Assembly: GCF_026155325.1 (NCBI RefSeq)
Contig: NZ_JAPFPW010000002.1
Span: forward strand, 248,001-312,000
DNA from: Desulfobotulus pelophilus
GTDB lineage: Bacteria; Desulfobacterota; Desulfobacteria; Desulfobacterales; ASO4-4
DNA length: 64,000 bases
Reading direction: 5' to 3'
Part shown: piece after piece, positions 35,331 to 44,486 of the stretch
How the letters are laid out: the number at the start of each line of letters is the position of its first letter
Position numbering within the stretch: the stretch's first letter is position 1
Program-made: the position numbers and the translations under genes
The notes under the pieces: generated by a model
Database searches by the model: none
Told to the model about the DNA's origin: nothing
The model's input: the letters and a program-made list of their open reading frames with translations, nothing else

Positions 35331-36692
35331 ATGCAAGTGTTTCGTACCATCGTTGTTTTGTCTGGTTTGATCTGTCCGTTGATCATTGGGTGCAGCCTTA
35401 TGAAAAGTTCGGGAAGTTCAATTCCCATGGCAGATAATGCCCTGTCCGGACTTTTTGACTGGTCATCTCTTGATGGCGAGATTCGGACTTCCATTCTGGG
35501 TGATCTGATCCGATCGGATTCTCTGAAAGAGCTTGTGGCAGAGGCACTGGATGCGAATCCAGGACTGCAGCAGACCCTGTTTACCCTGCAGATTTCTATG
35601 GCGGAATACAGGCAGGCTTCCGGGGAGCGTATGCCCGAGGTGAGTGCTGCCTATGGTGTGCAAAGGGAAAAGGATGATGGAACATCCTACACGGGTTCCC
35701 TGACCATCAGCTGGGAGGCGGATCTTTGGCAAAGGTTGGCGGACAGCCGTCTGGCTGTGGAAAAAGATGCTGCTCAACAGGCCGCTTTATATCAGGCCGC
35801 GCGGGACACCCTTGGGGCGGAGGTGATGAAGACCTGGCTGGCTTTGGCCGGGGCTTTTGATGGGATCATCATAGAAGAAAAACGTATATCCACTCTGGAA
35901 AAAAGAAAGATGATCACGGAACAGCGTTACAGGAGCGGCATTGCCACGGCTGAAGATCTGGATCGACTACGGAGCTCCCTTGCATCCGCCAATGCCGATC
36001 TGGAGGCATCCATGGAAAAAATGGCAGGGCATGCCCGAACGCTCACGATTCTTCTGGGCCGTGACCGTGACGAGCCCTTTGATTTTTCAGAAAAGGAAGT
36101 AGTTGTTCTGGTACCGGTGGCCGATGTGCCTGAACTGAGTGTGGGGCGCAGGCCGGATCTGAAAGCGGCCTATCTGGCCATTGAGGCCGATGCCCTTCGC
36201 ACTCGGGTTGCCTATAAGGACCTTCTCCCGGGTATCCGCCTGCAGGCTGTTCTGGAGGATGCGGCCTCTTCTCCCGGCTCTGCCTTGATGAGAGATCCGG
36301 TATGGTCTCTGCTAGCACAGCTTACGGCCCCCATTTTTCAGGGGGGGAGACTGAGGGCAGCCGTTGAAATTGCGGAGCTGACAGAGGCGAGAAGTTATGA
36401 GGCCTATCGCGAAACCCTGCTCACAGCCATTTATGAGGTGTGGGAAGCGGCAGGAGTGGAGCGTTCCCTTACCCGGCAGCTTGTGCATATGGAAAGCGCA
36501 CTGGCAGCCCTGCGTAACCGGTTGCACCATCGGGAAAAAGAGTATTCTTCAGGTTTGAGCGACAGGTTGACGCTGCTGGAAATGCAGCAGGAAGTGGATG
36601 AACTGACTATGGAAATGAATCGTCTTGTCTATGAACGTCTGGTGAACCGCATTGGTCTTGGGCTGGCACTTGGCCTGGGGGTGGATCGATGA
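35331..36692 (+). CDS. Outer-membrane efflux factor, TolC/NodT-like lipoprotein
   Basis: 453 residues with a lipoprotein signal peptide ending LIIGC (lipobox Cys at about 21). Two outer-membrane efflux repeats follow, with long coiled-coil helices and paired motifs SVGRRPDLKAAYLAIEADAL and the IFQGGRLRAAVEIAE turn typical of NodT-type factors. It forms the trimeric outer-membrane duct of an RND pump. GAGGGAGAAAG precedes the ATG. The gene overlaps the adaptor gene by four bases (ATGA). Confidence 0.92.
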   Translation: MQVFRTIVVLSGLICPLIIGCSLMKSSGSSIPMADNALSGLFDWSSLDGEIRTSILGDLIRSDSLKELVAEALDANPGLQQTLFTLQISMAEYRQASGERMPEVSAAYGVQREKDDGTSYTGSLTISWEADLWQRLADSRLAVEKDAAQQAALYQAARDTLGAEVMKTWLALAGAFDGIIIEEKRISTLEKRKMITEQRYRSGIATAEDLDRLRSSLASANADLEASMEKMAGHARTLTILLGRDRDEPFDFSEKEVVVLVPVADVPELSVGRRPDLKAAYLAIEADALRTRVAYKDLLPGIRLQAVLEDAASSPGSALMRDPVWSLLAQLTAPIFQGGRLRAAVEIAELTEARSYEAYRETLLTAIYEVWEAAGVERSLTRQLVHMESALAALRNRLHHREKEYSSGLSDRLTLLEMQQEVDELTMEMNRLVYERLVNRIGLGLALGLGVDR

Positions 36693-37861
36693 AGCAGGCT
36701 CCGTTACAGTGGATGGTTACGGTGGCAGCCATTTTGGTTTTTATTGCTGTTGCCTGGATGATTGTGAACAGCATGCGGGAAGGGGCCAGGGTGCCGGTGG
36801 TCATTGAGAGTCATCCTGTGCAATACCCCGATGTGAGTGTTGTGCGGGCAAAGGCAGGGACCCATGGGGCTGTGGTAAGGGCTTATGGAGCTGTATCTCC
36901 CCGGTTTTCTTTGGATCTCACAGCAGAGATCAGTGGTCTTGTGGAGAGCCTTGGTGAAGATTGTGAGCCGGGCAAGAGGGTGGCAAAAGGGACGCTCCTT
37001 GTTTCGGTGGAGGACAGTGAGTATCGCTCGGCTGTAGCTCTGGCTCAGAAAGAGCTGGCGGACAGCCGGATTGCATTGCTGGAGGAAGAAGGCAGAAGCA
37101 GGCAGGCAGAAGCAGAATGGTCTTCTTCCGATCTGCAGGGAGCTCCGGATTCTGAGCTGGTGCTGCGGGCCCCTCAGCTGGCAGCGGCTCTGGCCGCCGT
37201 TGCCAGTGCGGAGGCAGCACTGGCTAAAGCCGGGAGGGAACTGGAGCGGACCGAAATCAGGGCTCCCTTTGATGCCATTGTGGTGGAGCGATCCATTGCC
37301 CCGGGAAGTTATCTGCAGTCGGGTAGCCAGATTGCTGTTCTTTACAGTACGGATCGGGCTGATATCCGGATCCATCTGGCTTCAGAAGAGTGGGCCATGC
37401 TGCCGGAAAGCCGTGTTGTGAACAGTGGTCTATGGCCGGTTCAGGTGTGGCATGCTCAGAGTGGTGAGGCTTGGGACGGGAGAATTCTCAGGCTGGAGCA
37501 GCATGCCAATAGCCATACACGGCAACGGGCTCTGATTGTGGCTGTGGATGCACCTCTGGACAGGGAACCACCACTTCTGGCGGGAAGTTTTGTCAACATG
37601 GTGATACCGGGTGTTGAACTGGGTAATCTCTGGTGTCTGCCACCCTCATCCCTGAGCCAGAATGGTGAAATCTGGTATGTGACAGAAGACCAGTTGTTGC
37701 GGTCTTTTGATTCAAACATCATATTCAGTGATGATAAGGGAATCTATATTGCCGCACCGGAAAGTCTGGCCGGGGAGGAACAGCAGATTCTGGTCCGTCC
37801 CCTGAGCAGCTATGTGCAGGGGATGAAGGTGAATCCGGTGGAGGTAAAAGGACATGAATAA
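36689..37861 (+). CDS. RND efflux periplasmic adaptor (membrane fusion protein)
   Basis: 390 residues with an N-terminal membrane anchor (MVTVAAILVFIAVAWMIVNS). The lipoyl halves are GLVESLGEDCEPGKRVAKGT and RTEIRAPFDAIVVERSIAPG, separated by a helical hairpin (about 115-185); a beta-barrel domain follows. It bridges pump and outer-membrane factor. The gene overlaps the upstream gene by four and the pump gene by eight bases, so translation is coupled. Confidence 0.92.
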   Translation: MKQAPLQWMVTVAAILVFIAVAWMIVNSMREGARVPVVIESHPVQYPDVSVVRAKAGTHGAVVRAYGAVSPRFSLDLTAEISGLVESLGEDCEPGKRVAKGTLLVSVEDSEYRSAVALAQKELADSRIALLEEEGRSRQAEAEWSSSDLQGAPDSELVLRAPQLAAALAAVASAEAALAKAGRELERTEIRAPFDAIVVERSIAPGSYLQSGSQIAVLYSTDRADIRIHLASEEWAMLPESRVVNSGLWPVQVWHAQSGEAWDGRILRLEQHANSHTRQRALIVAVDAPLDREPPLLAGSFVNMVIPGVELGNLWCLPPSSLSQNGEIWYVTEDQLLRSFDSNIIFSDDKGIYIAAPESLAGEEQQILVRPLSSYVQGMKVNPVEVKGHE

Positions 37862-40800
37862 GAATCTGCGCGGTGTGATCCCCTGGTTCACCACCAACCC
37901 TGTGGCAGCGAATCTTCTTCTTCTGCTTGTGATTGTCCTTGGGCTTTTTGAGCTTACCGGCCTGCGGAAAGAAGCTTTTCCCAGTCTGGAACCTAATAGT
38001 CTGACCATTTCTGTGACCTATGACAGCGGCTCTGCCAGCCAGTCCGAAGAAGGTCTGGCGATTAAGATAGAGGACCAGCTTGAAGGTGTTTCCGGTATTA
38101 AAAGAGTTACCAGTATGTCCACGCGCAGTGGTTCCACCATCACCATTGAAAAACGTGACGGTTATGATCTGGATGTACTGCTCAGGGATGTGAAAACGAA
38201 AGTGGATGCCATTTCCAATTTCCCGGCGGATGCGGAAAGACCGGTCATCGAAAAAGCGGAGCGGGAAGAACATGCGCTCTGGATCCAGCTGTATGGAGAT
38301 ACAGACCGGAGAACCCTGCAGTATCTTGCAGACAGCCTGAAAACGGAGCTGCTTTCCCGTAGCGAGGTTAATCGGGTACGAATTTATGGGTGGCTGGATC
38401 CCATGATGTCCATAGAAATAGATGAAGGTCAGCTGCAGGCTTACGGTTTGTCTTTATCTGATGTTGAGAGACGTGTTCGTGAGTACTCCACAGACATTCC
38501 CAGTCCAACCATGCGCAGCAGCATGATGTATTTTCAGTTGAAAGCCTCGGAACAGGCCTATACCAGGGAGGCCTTTGCCGCCATACCTCTGGTACGTGAC
38601 AGCGGAGGAGCACAGGTTCTTCTTGGAGATGTGGCACGGGTTCGGGATACCTTTACCGATGATACAGCCGTTCTTTCGCGTTACAACGGTTGTAACAGTA
38701 TGGCCCTGCAGGTGATTACCACAGGGGGAGATGATATTTCCGATTCCGTGGCCGGTGCAGTTGAGGTGGTGGCAGGCTGGACGGGTAACGGCAAGCTTCC
38801 TGGGGGAGTGAATCTGACCACATGGTATGATCGCAGCAATATGATCGAAGACCGTTTGCAGCTTTTGGGAACGAATGCCCTTACTGGTTTTGCCATGGTG
38901 TTTGTGCTGCTGGCACTTTTTCTCAATCTTTCTGTGGCTTTTTGGGTAGCAGCAGGGCTTCCCTTTATTTTTGTCGGGGCCTTCTATTTTATGGGAGATG
39001 CCTTTGCAGGTCTTTCCATCAATGAAATTACCACCTTTGGTTTTATTATGGCCTTGGGTATCGTTGTGGATGATGCGGTGGTGGTGGGAGAGAGTGTGTA
39101 TACGGAGCGCTCCGTTCGGGGAGACAGGGTGGAAAATACCATCCGGGGCACCCTTCGGGTAACCATGCCAACAATTTTTGGTTATTTGACAACGGTTGCA
39201 GCCTTTTACGCCATTTCTCAGATAAGCGGGCATCTCGGGCAGATATACGCACAGTTCGCAACGGTTGTTGTGATCTGCCTTTCCCTTTCCTTAATTGAAT
39301 CGAAGCTGATTCTGCCAGCTCATCTGGCCCATTTGAATACCCGCCCTTATCGCAGCAGAAATCGGGTTATACGAGCCTGGCAGCGTGTGCAGTCAATAGC
39401 AGACAGGGCTCTGAATGGATTTACCATTCACGGCTATGGTTTTGTGGTCGAAAAGGCACTTCATTACCGCTATGCTGTTCTGATTCTTTTTATGGCTGTT
39501 TTTATGGTGATTATCACCATGCCCCTGACGGGTGCTGTGCGGATGAGTTTTTTTCCTGATATGGCCGGTGATATTGTGCGCGCAGAGCTTACCATGGAAA
39601 AAGACAGCAGCTACGGCCAGACCCATGCGGCACTTCTGCTCCTTGAACAGAGTGCCATACAGACCGACCTTGATCTGCGTAAGGGGGCAGGCAGCCCCGC
39701 AGGTATTGCCAGCCTTCAGGTTATATCGGAGGCGGATCAGTCCGGTTCCATAAAGGTGGAGCTTCTAAGCAATACCTCCTATGATATCAGTTCTTTTACC
39801 TTGCGATGGCGTGAGCTGGCAGGCATGCCGGAAGGAGCACACTCCCTGAGTATTCAGAACAAGCCTGCCATGGTGGATGCCCTGCGTATTGAACTGCGGG
39901 CTGATGATGATGAAATTCTGGTTGCCGCTGGCAGGGAAGTCAGAAAGAGGCTCCGGGCCATACCTGCTGTCAGTGGAATGGATGATAATCTTGAACCGGG
40001 TCAACCCCAGCTTCATCTGCAGTTGACACGGGAGGGTCGTGCCATGGGTTTTACCATGGAGATGCTGGCAGAGCAGGTGCTGCAGTCCTTTCAAGGGCAG
40101 GTGGTGCAGCGTTTTCAGAGAAAGAATGATGAGATGGAAGTTCGGGTACGGTATCCGGACTCGTCACGTGAGCATATGGGGGATGTCCTGCAGGCCCGTC
40201 TGCGCACGGAAGATGGCCGTATCGTACCCTTGTCTGCCGTTGCCACAGTGCGCTACGGGTACACCCGTGACACAATCACCCGTATCAACGGTAAAAGGGC
40301 GGTTTATGTTTCGGCGGATGTGGACAAAAATATTCTGTCGGCAACGGAGTTGGTTGTTCAGCTTCAGGAGTTCATGCCGGAACTGAAGCGGCAGTATCCC
40401 GGCCTGGACATCCATTTTGCCGGAGAAGCGGAGCAGCAGTCAGAAACCCAGACTTCCATGATACGGATGTTTCTTCTGGCCATGCTCATGATTTATTTTT
40501 TGCTGGCAATTCCCCTGAAATCCTACGTGCAGCCATTGCTGATCATGACAGCCATTCCTTTCGGTATTATCGGTGCGATGCTGGGCCATTGGCTGAATGA
40601 TCTTTCTCTGGGTATTCTTTCCCTGAATGGTATCATTGCTCTGGCGGGAGTGATTGTGAACAACAGTCTGCTGCTGGTCGTGACCTTTAATTCGGCTGAA
40701 AGAAAGAGAAAGAATATAAAACAATCGATCAGTGAGGCCTGCAGCAGTCGGCTGCGTGCGGTACTCCTTACCTCGCTCACCACCTGTGCCGGCCTGTTTC

Positions 40801-41000
40801 CCCTTTTGAAGGAGACCTCCCTGCAGGCTCAGTTTCTGATTCCTGCGGCGGTTTCTCTGGCCTATGGCATCATGTTCGGTACGATTGTGACTCTGGTTCT
40901 GATCCCCGTGCTTCTTATGATTCACGATGATGTCTGTATGCGAATGAAAAGGATGCGGTATTTTCTTCGGTTTTCCCGGGAAAGACAAAGTCTATGCTGA
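37854..41000 (+). CDS. RND-family efflux pump permease
   Basis: 1048 residues with the AcrB-like layout: TM1, large periplasmic loop, six helices, second loop, five helices. The proton-relay aspartates of TM4 are in GIVVDDAVVVGE. PNSLTISVTYDSGSASQSEE-like early region and the conserved IPFGIIGAMLGH and SLNGIIALAGVIVNNSLLLV in the last third are typical of the heavy-metal/hydrophobe RND families. It lacks the HME signature, so drugs or hydrophobic compounds are more likely substrates (inference). The end overlaps the response regulator gene by seven bases. Confidence 0.94.
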   Translation: MNKNLRGVIPWFTTNPVAANLLLLLVIVLGLFELTGLRKEAFPSLEPNSLTISVTYDSGSASQSEEGLAIKIEDQLEGVSGIKRVTSMSTRSGSTITIEKRDGYDLDVLLRDVKTKVDAISNFPADAERPVIEKAEREEHALWIQLYGDTDRRTLQYLADSLKTELLSRSEVNRVRIYGWLDPMMSIEIDEGQLQAYGLSLSDVERRVREYSTDIPSPTMRSSMMYFQLKASEQAYTREAFAAIPLVRDSGGAQVLLGDVARVRDTFTDDTAVLSRYNGCNSMALQVITTGGDDISDSVAGAVEVVAGWTGNGKLPGGVNLTTWYDRSNMIEDRLQLLGTNALTGFAMVFVLLALFLNLSVAFWVAAGLPFIFVGAFYFMGDAFAGLSINEITTFGFIMALGIVVDDAVVVGESVYTERSVRGDRVENTIRGTLRVTMPTIFGYLTTVAAFYAISQISGHLGQIYAQFATVVVICLSLSLIESKLILPAHLAHLNTRPYRSRNRVIRAWQRVQSIADRALNGFTIHGYGFVVEKALHYRYAVLILFMAVFMVIITMPLTGAVRMSFFPDMAGDIVRAELTMEKDSSYGQTHAALLLLEQSAIQTDLDLRKGAGSPAGIASLQVISEADQSGSIKVELLSNTSYDISSFTLRWRELAGMPEGAHSLSIQNKPAMVDALRIELRADDDEILVAAGREVRKRLRAIPAVSGMDDNLEPGQPQLHLQLTREGRAMGFTMEMLAEQVLQSFQGQVVQRFQRKNDEMEVRVRYPDSSREHMGDVLQARLRTEDGRIVPLSAVATVRYGYTRDTITRINGKRAVYVSADVDKNILSATELVVQLQEFMPELKRQYPGLDIHFAGEAEQQSETQTSMIRMFLLAMLMIYFLLAIPLKSYVQPLLIMTAIPFGIIGAMLGHWLNDLSLGILSLNGIIALAGVIVNNSLLLVVTFNSAERKRKNIKQSISEACSSRLRAVLLTSLTTCAGLFPLLKETSLQAQFLIPAAVSLAYGIMFGTIVTLVLIPVLLMIHDDVCMRMKRMRYFLRFSRERQSLC

Positions 41001-41671
41001 GTGTGCTTCTTGTTGAAGATGATCTGGATCTTGCCGAAACCCTGATTGATTACCTTGCCCTTGAATCCGTCCTTTGTGACCATGCCGGTAACGGTATGGC
41101 AGGGATGCAGCTCATTCGGAATAACTGTTACGATGTGATTCTGCTGGATATCAACCTGCCTCGTATGGACGGACTTCATGTCTGTGAAACTGTCCGGAGG
41201 GAAGGGAAAGAAACCCCTGTACTGATGCTGACGGCACGGGGGCAGCTGGAGGATAAGCTGGAAGGATTTGGTGCGGGTGCGGATGACTATCTGGTCAAGC
41301 CCTTTGAACTGAAGGAACTGGTGGTGAGAATCCATGCACTGGCAGGAAGGCGCAGCGGTCAGACCCGGTTGCTGCGATGCGGAGATCTGGAAATGAATAT
41401 GATGGCAAGAAGGGTTACGCGGGCCGGAAAAGAAATCCGGCTGTCTCCCACAGGGTGGAAGATTCTGGAAGCCCTGATGCGCTCAACACCGGAAACAGTT
41501 TCACGGCAGAAGCTGACGGAGGCCGTATGGGGAGAAGACCCGCCGGACAGTGACAGTCTGAAAGTGCATCTTTTCCATCTGCGAAAAGCACTGGATGCAC
41601 CCTTTGAGCAATCCATGATTCAGACTGTCCCCGGTCATGGTTTTGCAATCAGGGAAAAAGGCAGCCCATGA
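40994..41671 (+). CDS. OmpR-family response regulator of the efflux operon
   Basis: 225 residues: receiver (about 1-118) with acceptor Asp52 in LLDINLPR and Lys in VKPFE, and a winged-helix DNA-binding domain (about 130-222; SPTGWKILEALMRS, SDSLKVHLFHLRKALD). It starts inside the pump gene and overlaps the kinase gene by four bases, so it is the last-but-one gene of a five-gene unit. It is presumably activated by that kinase and controls the operon promoter, where a 14-base palindrome lies. Confidence 0.94.
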   Translation: MLSVLLVEDDLDLAETLIDYLALESVLCDHAGNGMAGMQLIRNNCYDVILLDINLPRMDGLHVCETVRREGKETPVLMLTARGQLEDKLEGFGAGADDYLVKPFELKELVVRIHALAGRRSGQTRLLRCGDLEMNMMARRVTRAGKEIRLSPTGWKILEALMRSTPETVSRQKLTEAVWGEDPPDSDSLKVHLFHLRKALDAPFEQSMIQTVPGHGFAIREKGSP

Positions 41672-43005
41672 AATATCAGATAAGTCTGAAATGGTTTGTT
41701 ACCCTTTCCTTTCTCACCATTGCCCTGATTCTTGTGAGCGGGTATTCGCTGCTCAGTATGCATTTTTTTGTGCGCGGAATGGATAACATCATAGCAGGAA
41801 ATATGGCAGAAGTGGTGGCAACCTATGTTCAGATCACGCCTGCTGAAAACCGTCGGCAGCCGCATCGCTTCAGCGGATACTGGATTGCGGCGGAATGGGG
41901 AGGGCTGCCGGAGAATATTCGTCATTCTTTGACCAAACCGGAGCAAACCGGATTGATGGTGAAGAAAAGGGTGGCATCGCGGTGGTGGGAGCCTCCGGAT
42001 AAAATGCATTTTCTGATGGCTGTGGATCATGACGGAACGTCTTACTTTGTTGTCCATACGGCAACAAGGGAGACCGTTTCCGCCCTTGTTGGAAATAAAA
42101 GTAAAAAGAGTCTGCATCTGCTTGCCGGTATCAGTATGTGCAGCCTTGCAGCCATTGTTTCCATTATCTGGGTGATGCTCAGGCAGGTGGAACGGCGGGT
42201 GGGGGATCTCGGGCGATGGGCACGGGAGCTGGATGAAAAGAAGCTGCTGGAAGCACCACCGGATTTTGCCTATGCCGAGCTCAATACCCTGGCCGCTTTG
42301 ATCCGTACAAGCCTTTGTTCCGTGCAGGAAAGCCTGGAAAGAGAGTATCGTTTTCTTCGCTACAGCAGCCATGAGCTCCGTACTCCCATCAGCGTGATTC
42401 GGAGTAATGTGGAGCTGCTATACAAGCGCATGGAACGGGGGATGGATACATCAGATTCCCGTCAGAGGCAGTGCCTTAATCGTATTGACCGGGCCAGCCT
42501 GACCATGAAGAATCTTACGGAAACCCTGCTCTGGCTCAGCTGGGAGCCGGAACGGGAACTGCCTGTAAAAAAGGTGGATCTTGAAATGGTGATTCGTTCC
42601 GTGCTTACGGAAATTCTTTATCTCCTGAATGGTAAAAAGGTAGATCTGGTGATAAAAACAGAGCCCTGCCGTATAATGCTTGCGGAAATTCCGGCCCGTA
42701 TTGTATTGGCAAATCTTATTCGGAACGCCTTTCAGCATACCTGGGAAGGGGATATTCGGATCCGCCAGAAAGGGGCCATGGTGTGGATAAGCAATTGTTG
42801 CACCCCAGAGCATGGAGAAAGCAGAGACAGCGGATTCGGTTTTGGGTTGCAGCTGACAGAAAATTTAAGCCAGCGGCTCGGATGGTCGTACACCAGTAAG
42901 GTATCCGATGGCAGGCACTCCGTCTGCCTTTCTATGGATGGAGACAGACTCCACAGACCTTGCAGGGATTTTCCAGAAAAGAAGGAACATGCTTTTTACC
43001 CGTGA
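41668..43005 (+). CDS. Sensor histidine kinase of the efflux operon
   Basis: 445 residues: TM1 near 10-32, a periplasmic sensor of about 110 residues, TM2 near 150-172, a short linker, HisKA with His235 in RYSSHELRTPISVIRSN, and a small ATPase domain with N-box LANLIRNAFQHT. The glycine boxes are reduced (DSGFGFGLQLTENL), which is common in PmrB/QseC-like sensors. Its 3' end overlaps the next gene by 17 bases. Confidence 0.92.
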   Translation: MKYQISLKWFVTLSFLTIALILVSGYSLLSMHFFVRGMDNIIAGNMAEVVATYVQITPAENRRQPHRFSGYWIAAEWGGLPENIRHSLTKPEQTGLMVKKRVASRWWEPPDKMHFLMAVDHDGTSYFVVHTATRETVSALVGNKSKKSLHLLAGISMCSLAAIVSIIWVMLRQVERRVGDLGRWARELDEKKLLEAPPDFAYAELNTLAALIRTSLCSVQESLEREYRFLRYSSHELRTPISVIRSNVELLYKRMERGMDTSDSRQRQCLNRIDRASLTMKNLTETLLWLSWEPERELPVKKVDLEMVIRSVLTEILYLLNGKKVDLVIKTEPCRIMLAEIPARIVLANLIRNAFQHTWEGDIRIRQKGAMVWISNCCTPEHGESRDSGFGFGLQLTENLSQRLGWSYTSKVSDGRHSVCLSMDGDRLHRPCRDFPEKKEHAFYP

Positions 43006-43774
43006 GATACTGCAAGCTATTTATGATCGTTATACGCACAGAGCCTTTGTGCATCCCGATCCTCTGGAAACACTCTATGCCTTTGACAGCCCGCTGGATA
43101 TGGAGGTGGCCGGTCTGGTAGCCGCCGTTCTTGCCTATGGCCGGGTGGAGCAGATTCTCAAATCTCTGGAAGGTTTTTTTGCCCTTTCAGGCCCCAGCCC
43201 TGCGGTCTGGTTACTGGATATGGACAGGTACGGTCTGGAGCAGGCTTTTATGAATTTCAGGCATCGTTTTGCCCATGGCCCTCAGATGACGGGATTTCTC
43301 TGCGGGGTTCAGACGGTATTGCGTCAGCATGGCAGCCTGAGAGCTGTCTTTGCCCTTGGAGACCGGGGAGGGGATATTGAAGAAGGGCTGCAGGGGTTTG
43401 TGGATGAAATCCTTCGCCATGCCCCCATGGATCCGGGTCATCTGCTCCCAAGGCCATCAAGGGGGAGTGCCTGCAAAAGGCTTCACCTTTTTCTGCGCTG
43501 GATGGTGAGAAAGGATGCTGTTGATACGGGACTCTGGGAAGACGTGGGGGCTCACAGACTGCTTGTGCCTCTGGATGTACATATGCACCGAATGGCCCTG
43601 CTTGCAGAAATGACGGACCGGAAATCAGGGGATATAAAAACCGCAAGGGAAATTACCCGGGGCTTTGCCCGTTTTACGCCTGAAGATCCGGTCCGCTATG
43701 ATTTTGCTCTGACCCGTGCGGGCATCCTGGAGAAGAAGGAGCCTGCCGCATTTCTCGCCGGGTTTATACCATGA
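42989..43774 (+). CDS. TIGR02757 (DUF2400) family protein
   Basis: 261 residues from MLFTREILQAIYDRY. Conserved family segments include DPLETLYAFDSPLDMEVAGL, VAAVLAYGRVEQI, RLHLFLRWMVRKDAVDTGLW and LLVPLDVHMHRMA. The pattern resembles HhH-type DNA glycosylases (LDVH.H in place of the catalytic loop), and the family is largely uncharacterised. I chose ATG 42989 (GAAGGA before it) rather than an upstream in-frame start, which lies inside the kinase gene. The C-terminus overlaps the convergent small gene by 11 bases. Confidence 0.9.
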   Translation: MLFTREILQAIYDRYTHRAFVHPDPLETLYAFDSPLDMEVAGLVAAVLAYGRVEQILKSLEGFFALSGPSPAVWLLDMDRYGLEQAFMNFRHRFAHGPQMTGFLCGVQTVLRQHGSLRAVFALGDRGGDIEEGLQGFVDEILRHAPMDPGHLLPRPSRGSACKRLHLFLRWMVRKDAVDTGLWEDVGAHRLLVPLDVHMHRMALLAEMTDRKSGDIKTAREITRGFARFTPEDPVRYDFALTRAGILEKKEPAAFLAGFIP

Positions 43775-44132
43775 TATCCACCTGCTGGCCCTGTTGGATG
43801 GAATGGCTGGCAGCCTGTGTGAATTCACGGATTACACTTTCCGGCTGCTGGTAGAGATTCTGCGCTCTTTCCGCAGGAGATGCCGTTGTCTGGGCTTCCT
43901 GCGCAGGTGCTGCAGCAGAAGGCGGAGTGGTGGATGATGTAACCGTTCCTTCGGGGCCGTATCCGGAGGTCATCATGGCCCGTGCTGTTTCAGAAGGTGT
44001 GAAAATAGCCGCATCCTGTACCGCCTGCTGCGGTATGAGTTCTTCTCCCTGATTATGGGGAGGGCGGGCCATTACCTGCTGTACGGGAGATACGTTGTAT
44101 GGGTTGATGTTGCCGGAAATGGGCTGAATCAT
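43764..44132 (-). CDS. Small Gln/Pro/Ala-rich protein, unknown
   Basis: 122 residues with a strong AAGGAGG ribosome site. The composition is biased to Gln, Ala, Pro, Thr and Ser, with few aromatic residues except near the N-terminus (MIQPISGNINPYNVSPVQQV) and a C-terminal stretch QNLYQQPESVIREF. It is probably unstructured; there is no signal peptide or membrane helix. It overlaps the TIGR02757 gene end by 11 bases. It is divergent from the peptidase/ATP-grasp operon 354 bases away, which raises the possibility that it is a substrate or regulator, without direct evidence. Confidence 0.65.
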   Translation of the reverse strand: MIQPISGNINPYNVSPVQQVMARPPHNQGEELIPQQAVQDAAIFTPSETARAMMTSGYGPEGTVTSSTTPPSAAAPAQEAQTTASPAERAQNLYQQPESVIREFTQAASHSIQQGQQVDIMV

Positions 44133-44486
44133 TGGGAACCTCCTTGGGTGCTCCGGGGTGGGGAATAAACCACCATGCAGCTGAACTGTGTTTATAATAA
44201 AACATAAAGTGCTGGATGGGAAGGGTAAATAAAATAAAAAGGCGGCCTGTTTTTAAGACTGTTTTTTTGAAAGACTTTGGCGTAAGAGATAGCAGGCCAT
44301 CGGTCTGGTCGGCTGAATCTCTTTTTCCGGAGCAGCCGGAGTCACTGCCATGGTCCCTGCCGGTGATTTTTCCCTTATGATAGTTTTTTCTTTTTTGCTC
44401 TGCATGTTGTGCGTTCTGATCCTCTGGATGAGGAGTGCTTTTTGTTGTAAATTCTCTGTATTTGATTTCTCTGCAATGGAGGACGT
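44133..44486. other. Divergent region before the peptidase/ligase operon
   Basis: 354 bases containing a possible 50-codon minus-strand gene (44253-44405) and the promoters of both flanking genes. The plus-strand operon is preceded by an AT-rich stretch (44445-44470) and GGAGG. Confidence 0.5.
44253..44405 (-). CDS. Possible 50-residue basic peptide
   Basis: Starts MQSKKEKTIIREKSPAGTMA and ends LLRQSLSKKQS; rich in Lys, Gln, Pro, with one Cys. AGAGGATC lies 13 bases before the ATG, farther than usual. No family recognised. Its position directly beside two peptide-bond-forming ligase genes makes it worth noting as a possible substrate, but it may be non-coding. Confidence 0.3.
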   Translation of the reverse strand: MQSKKEKTIIREKSPAGTMAVTPAAPEKEIQPTRPMACYLLRQSLSKKQS

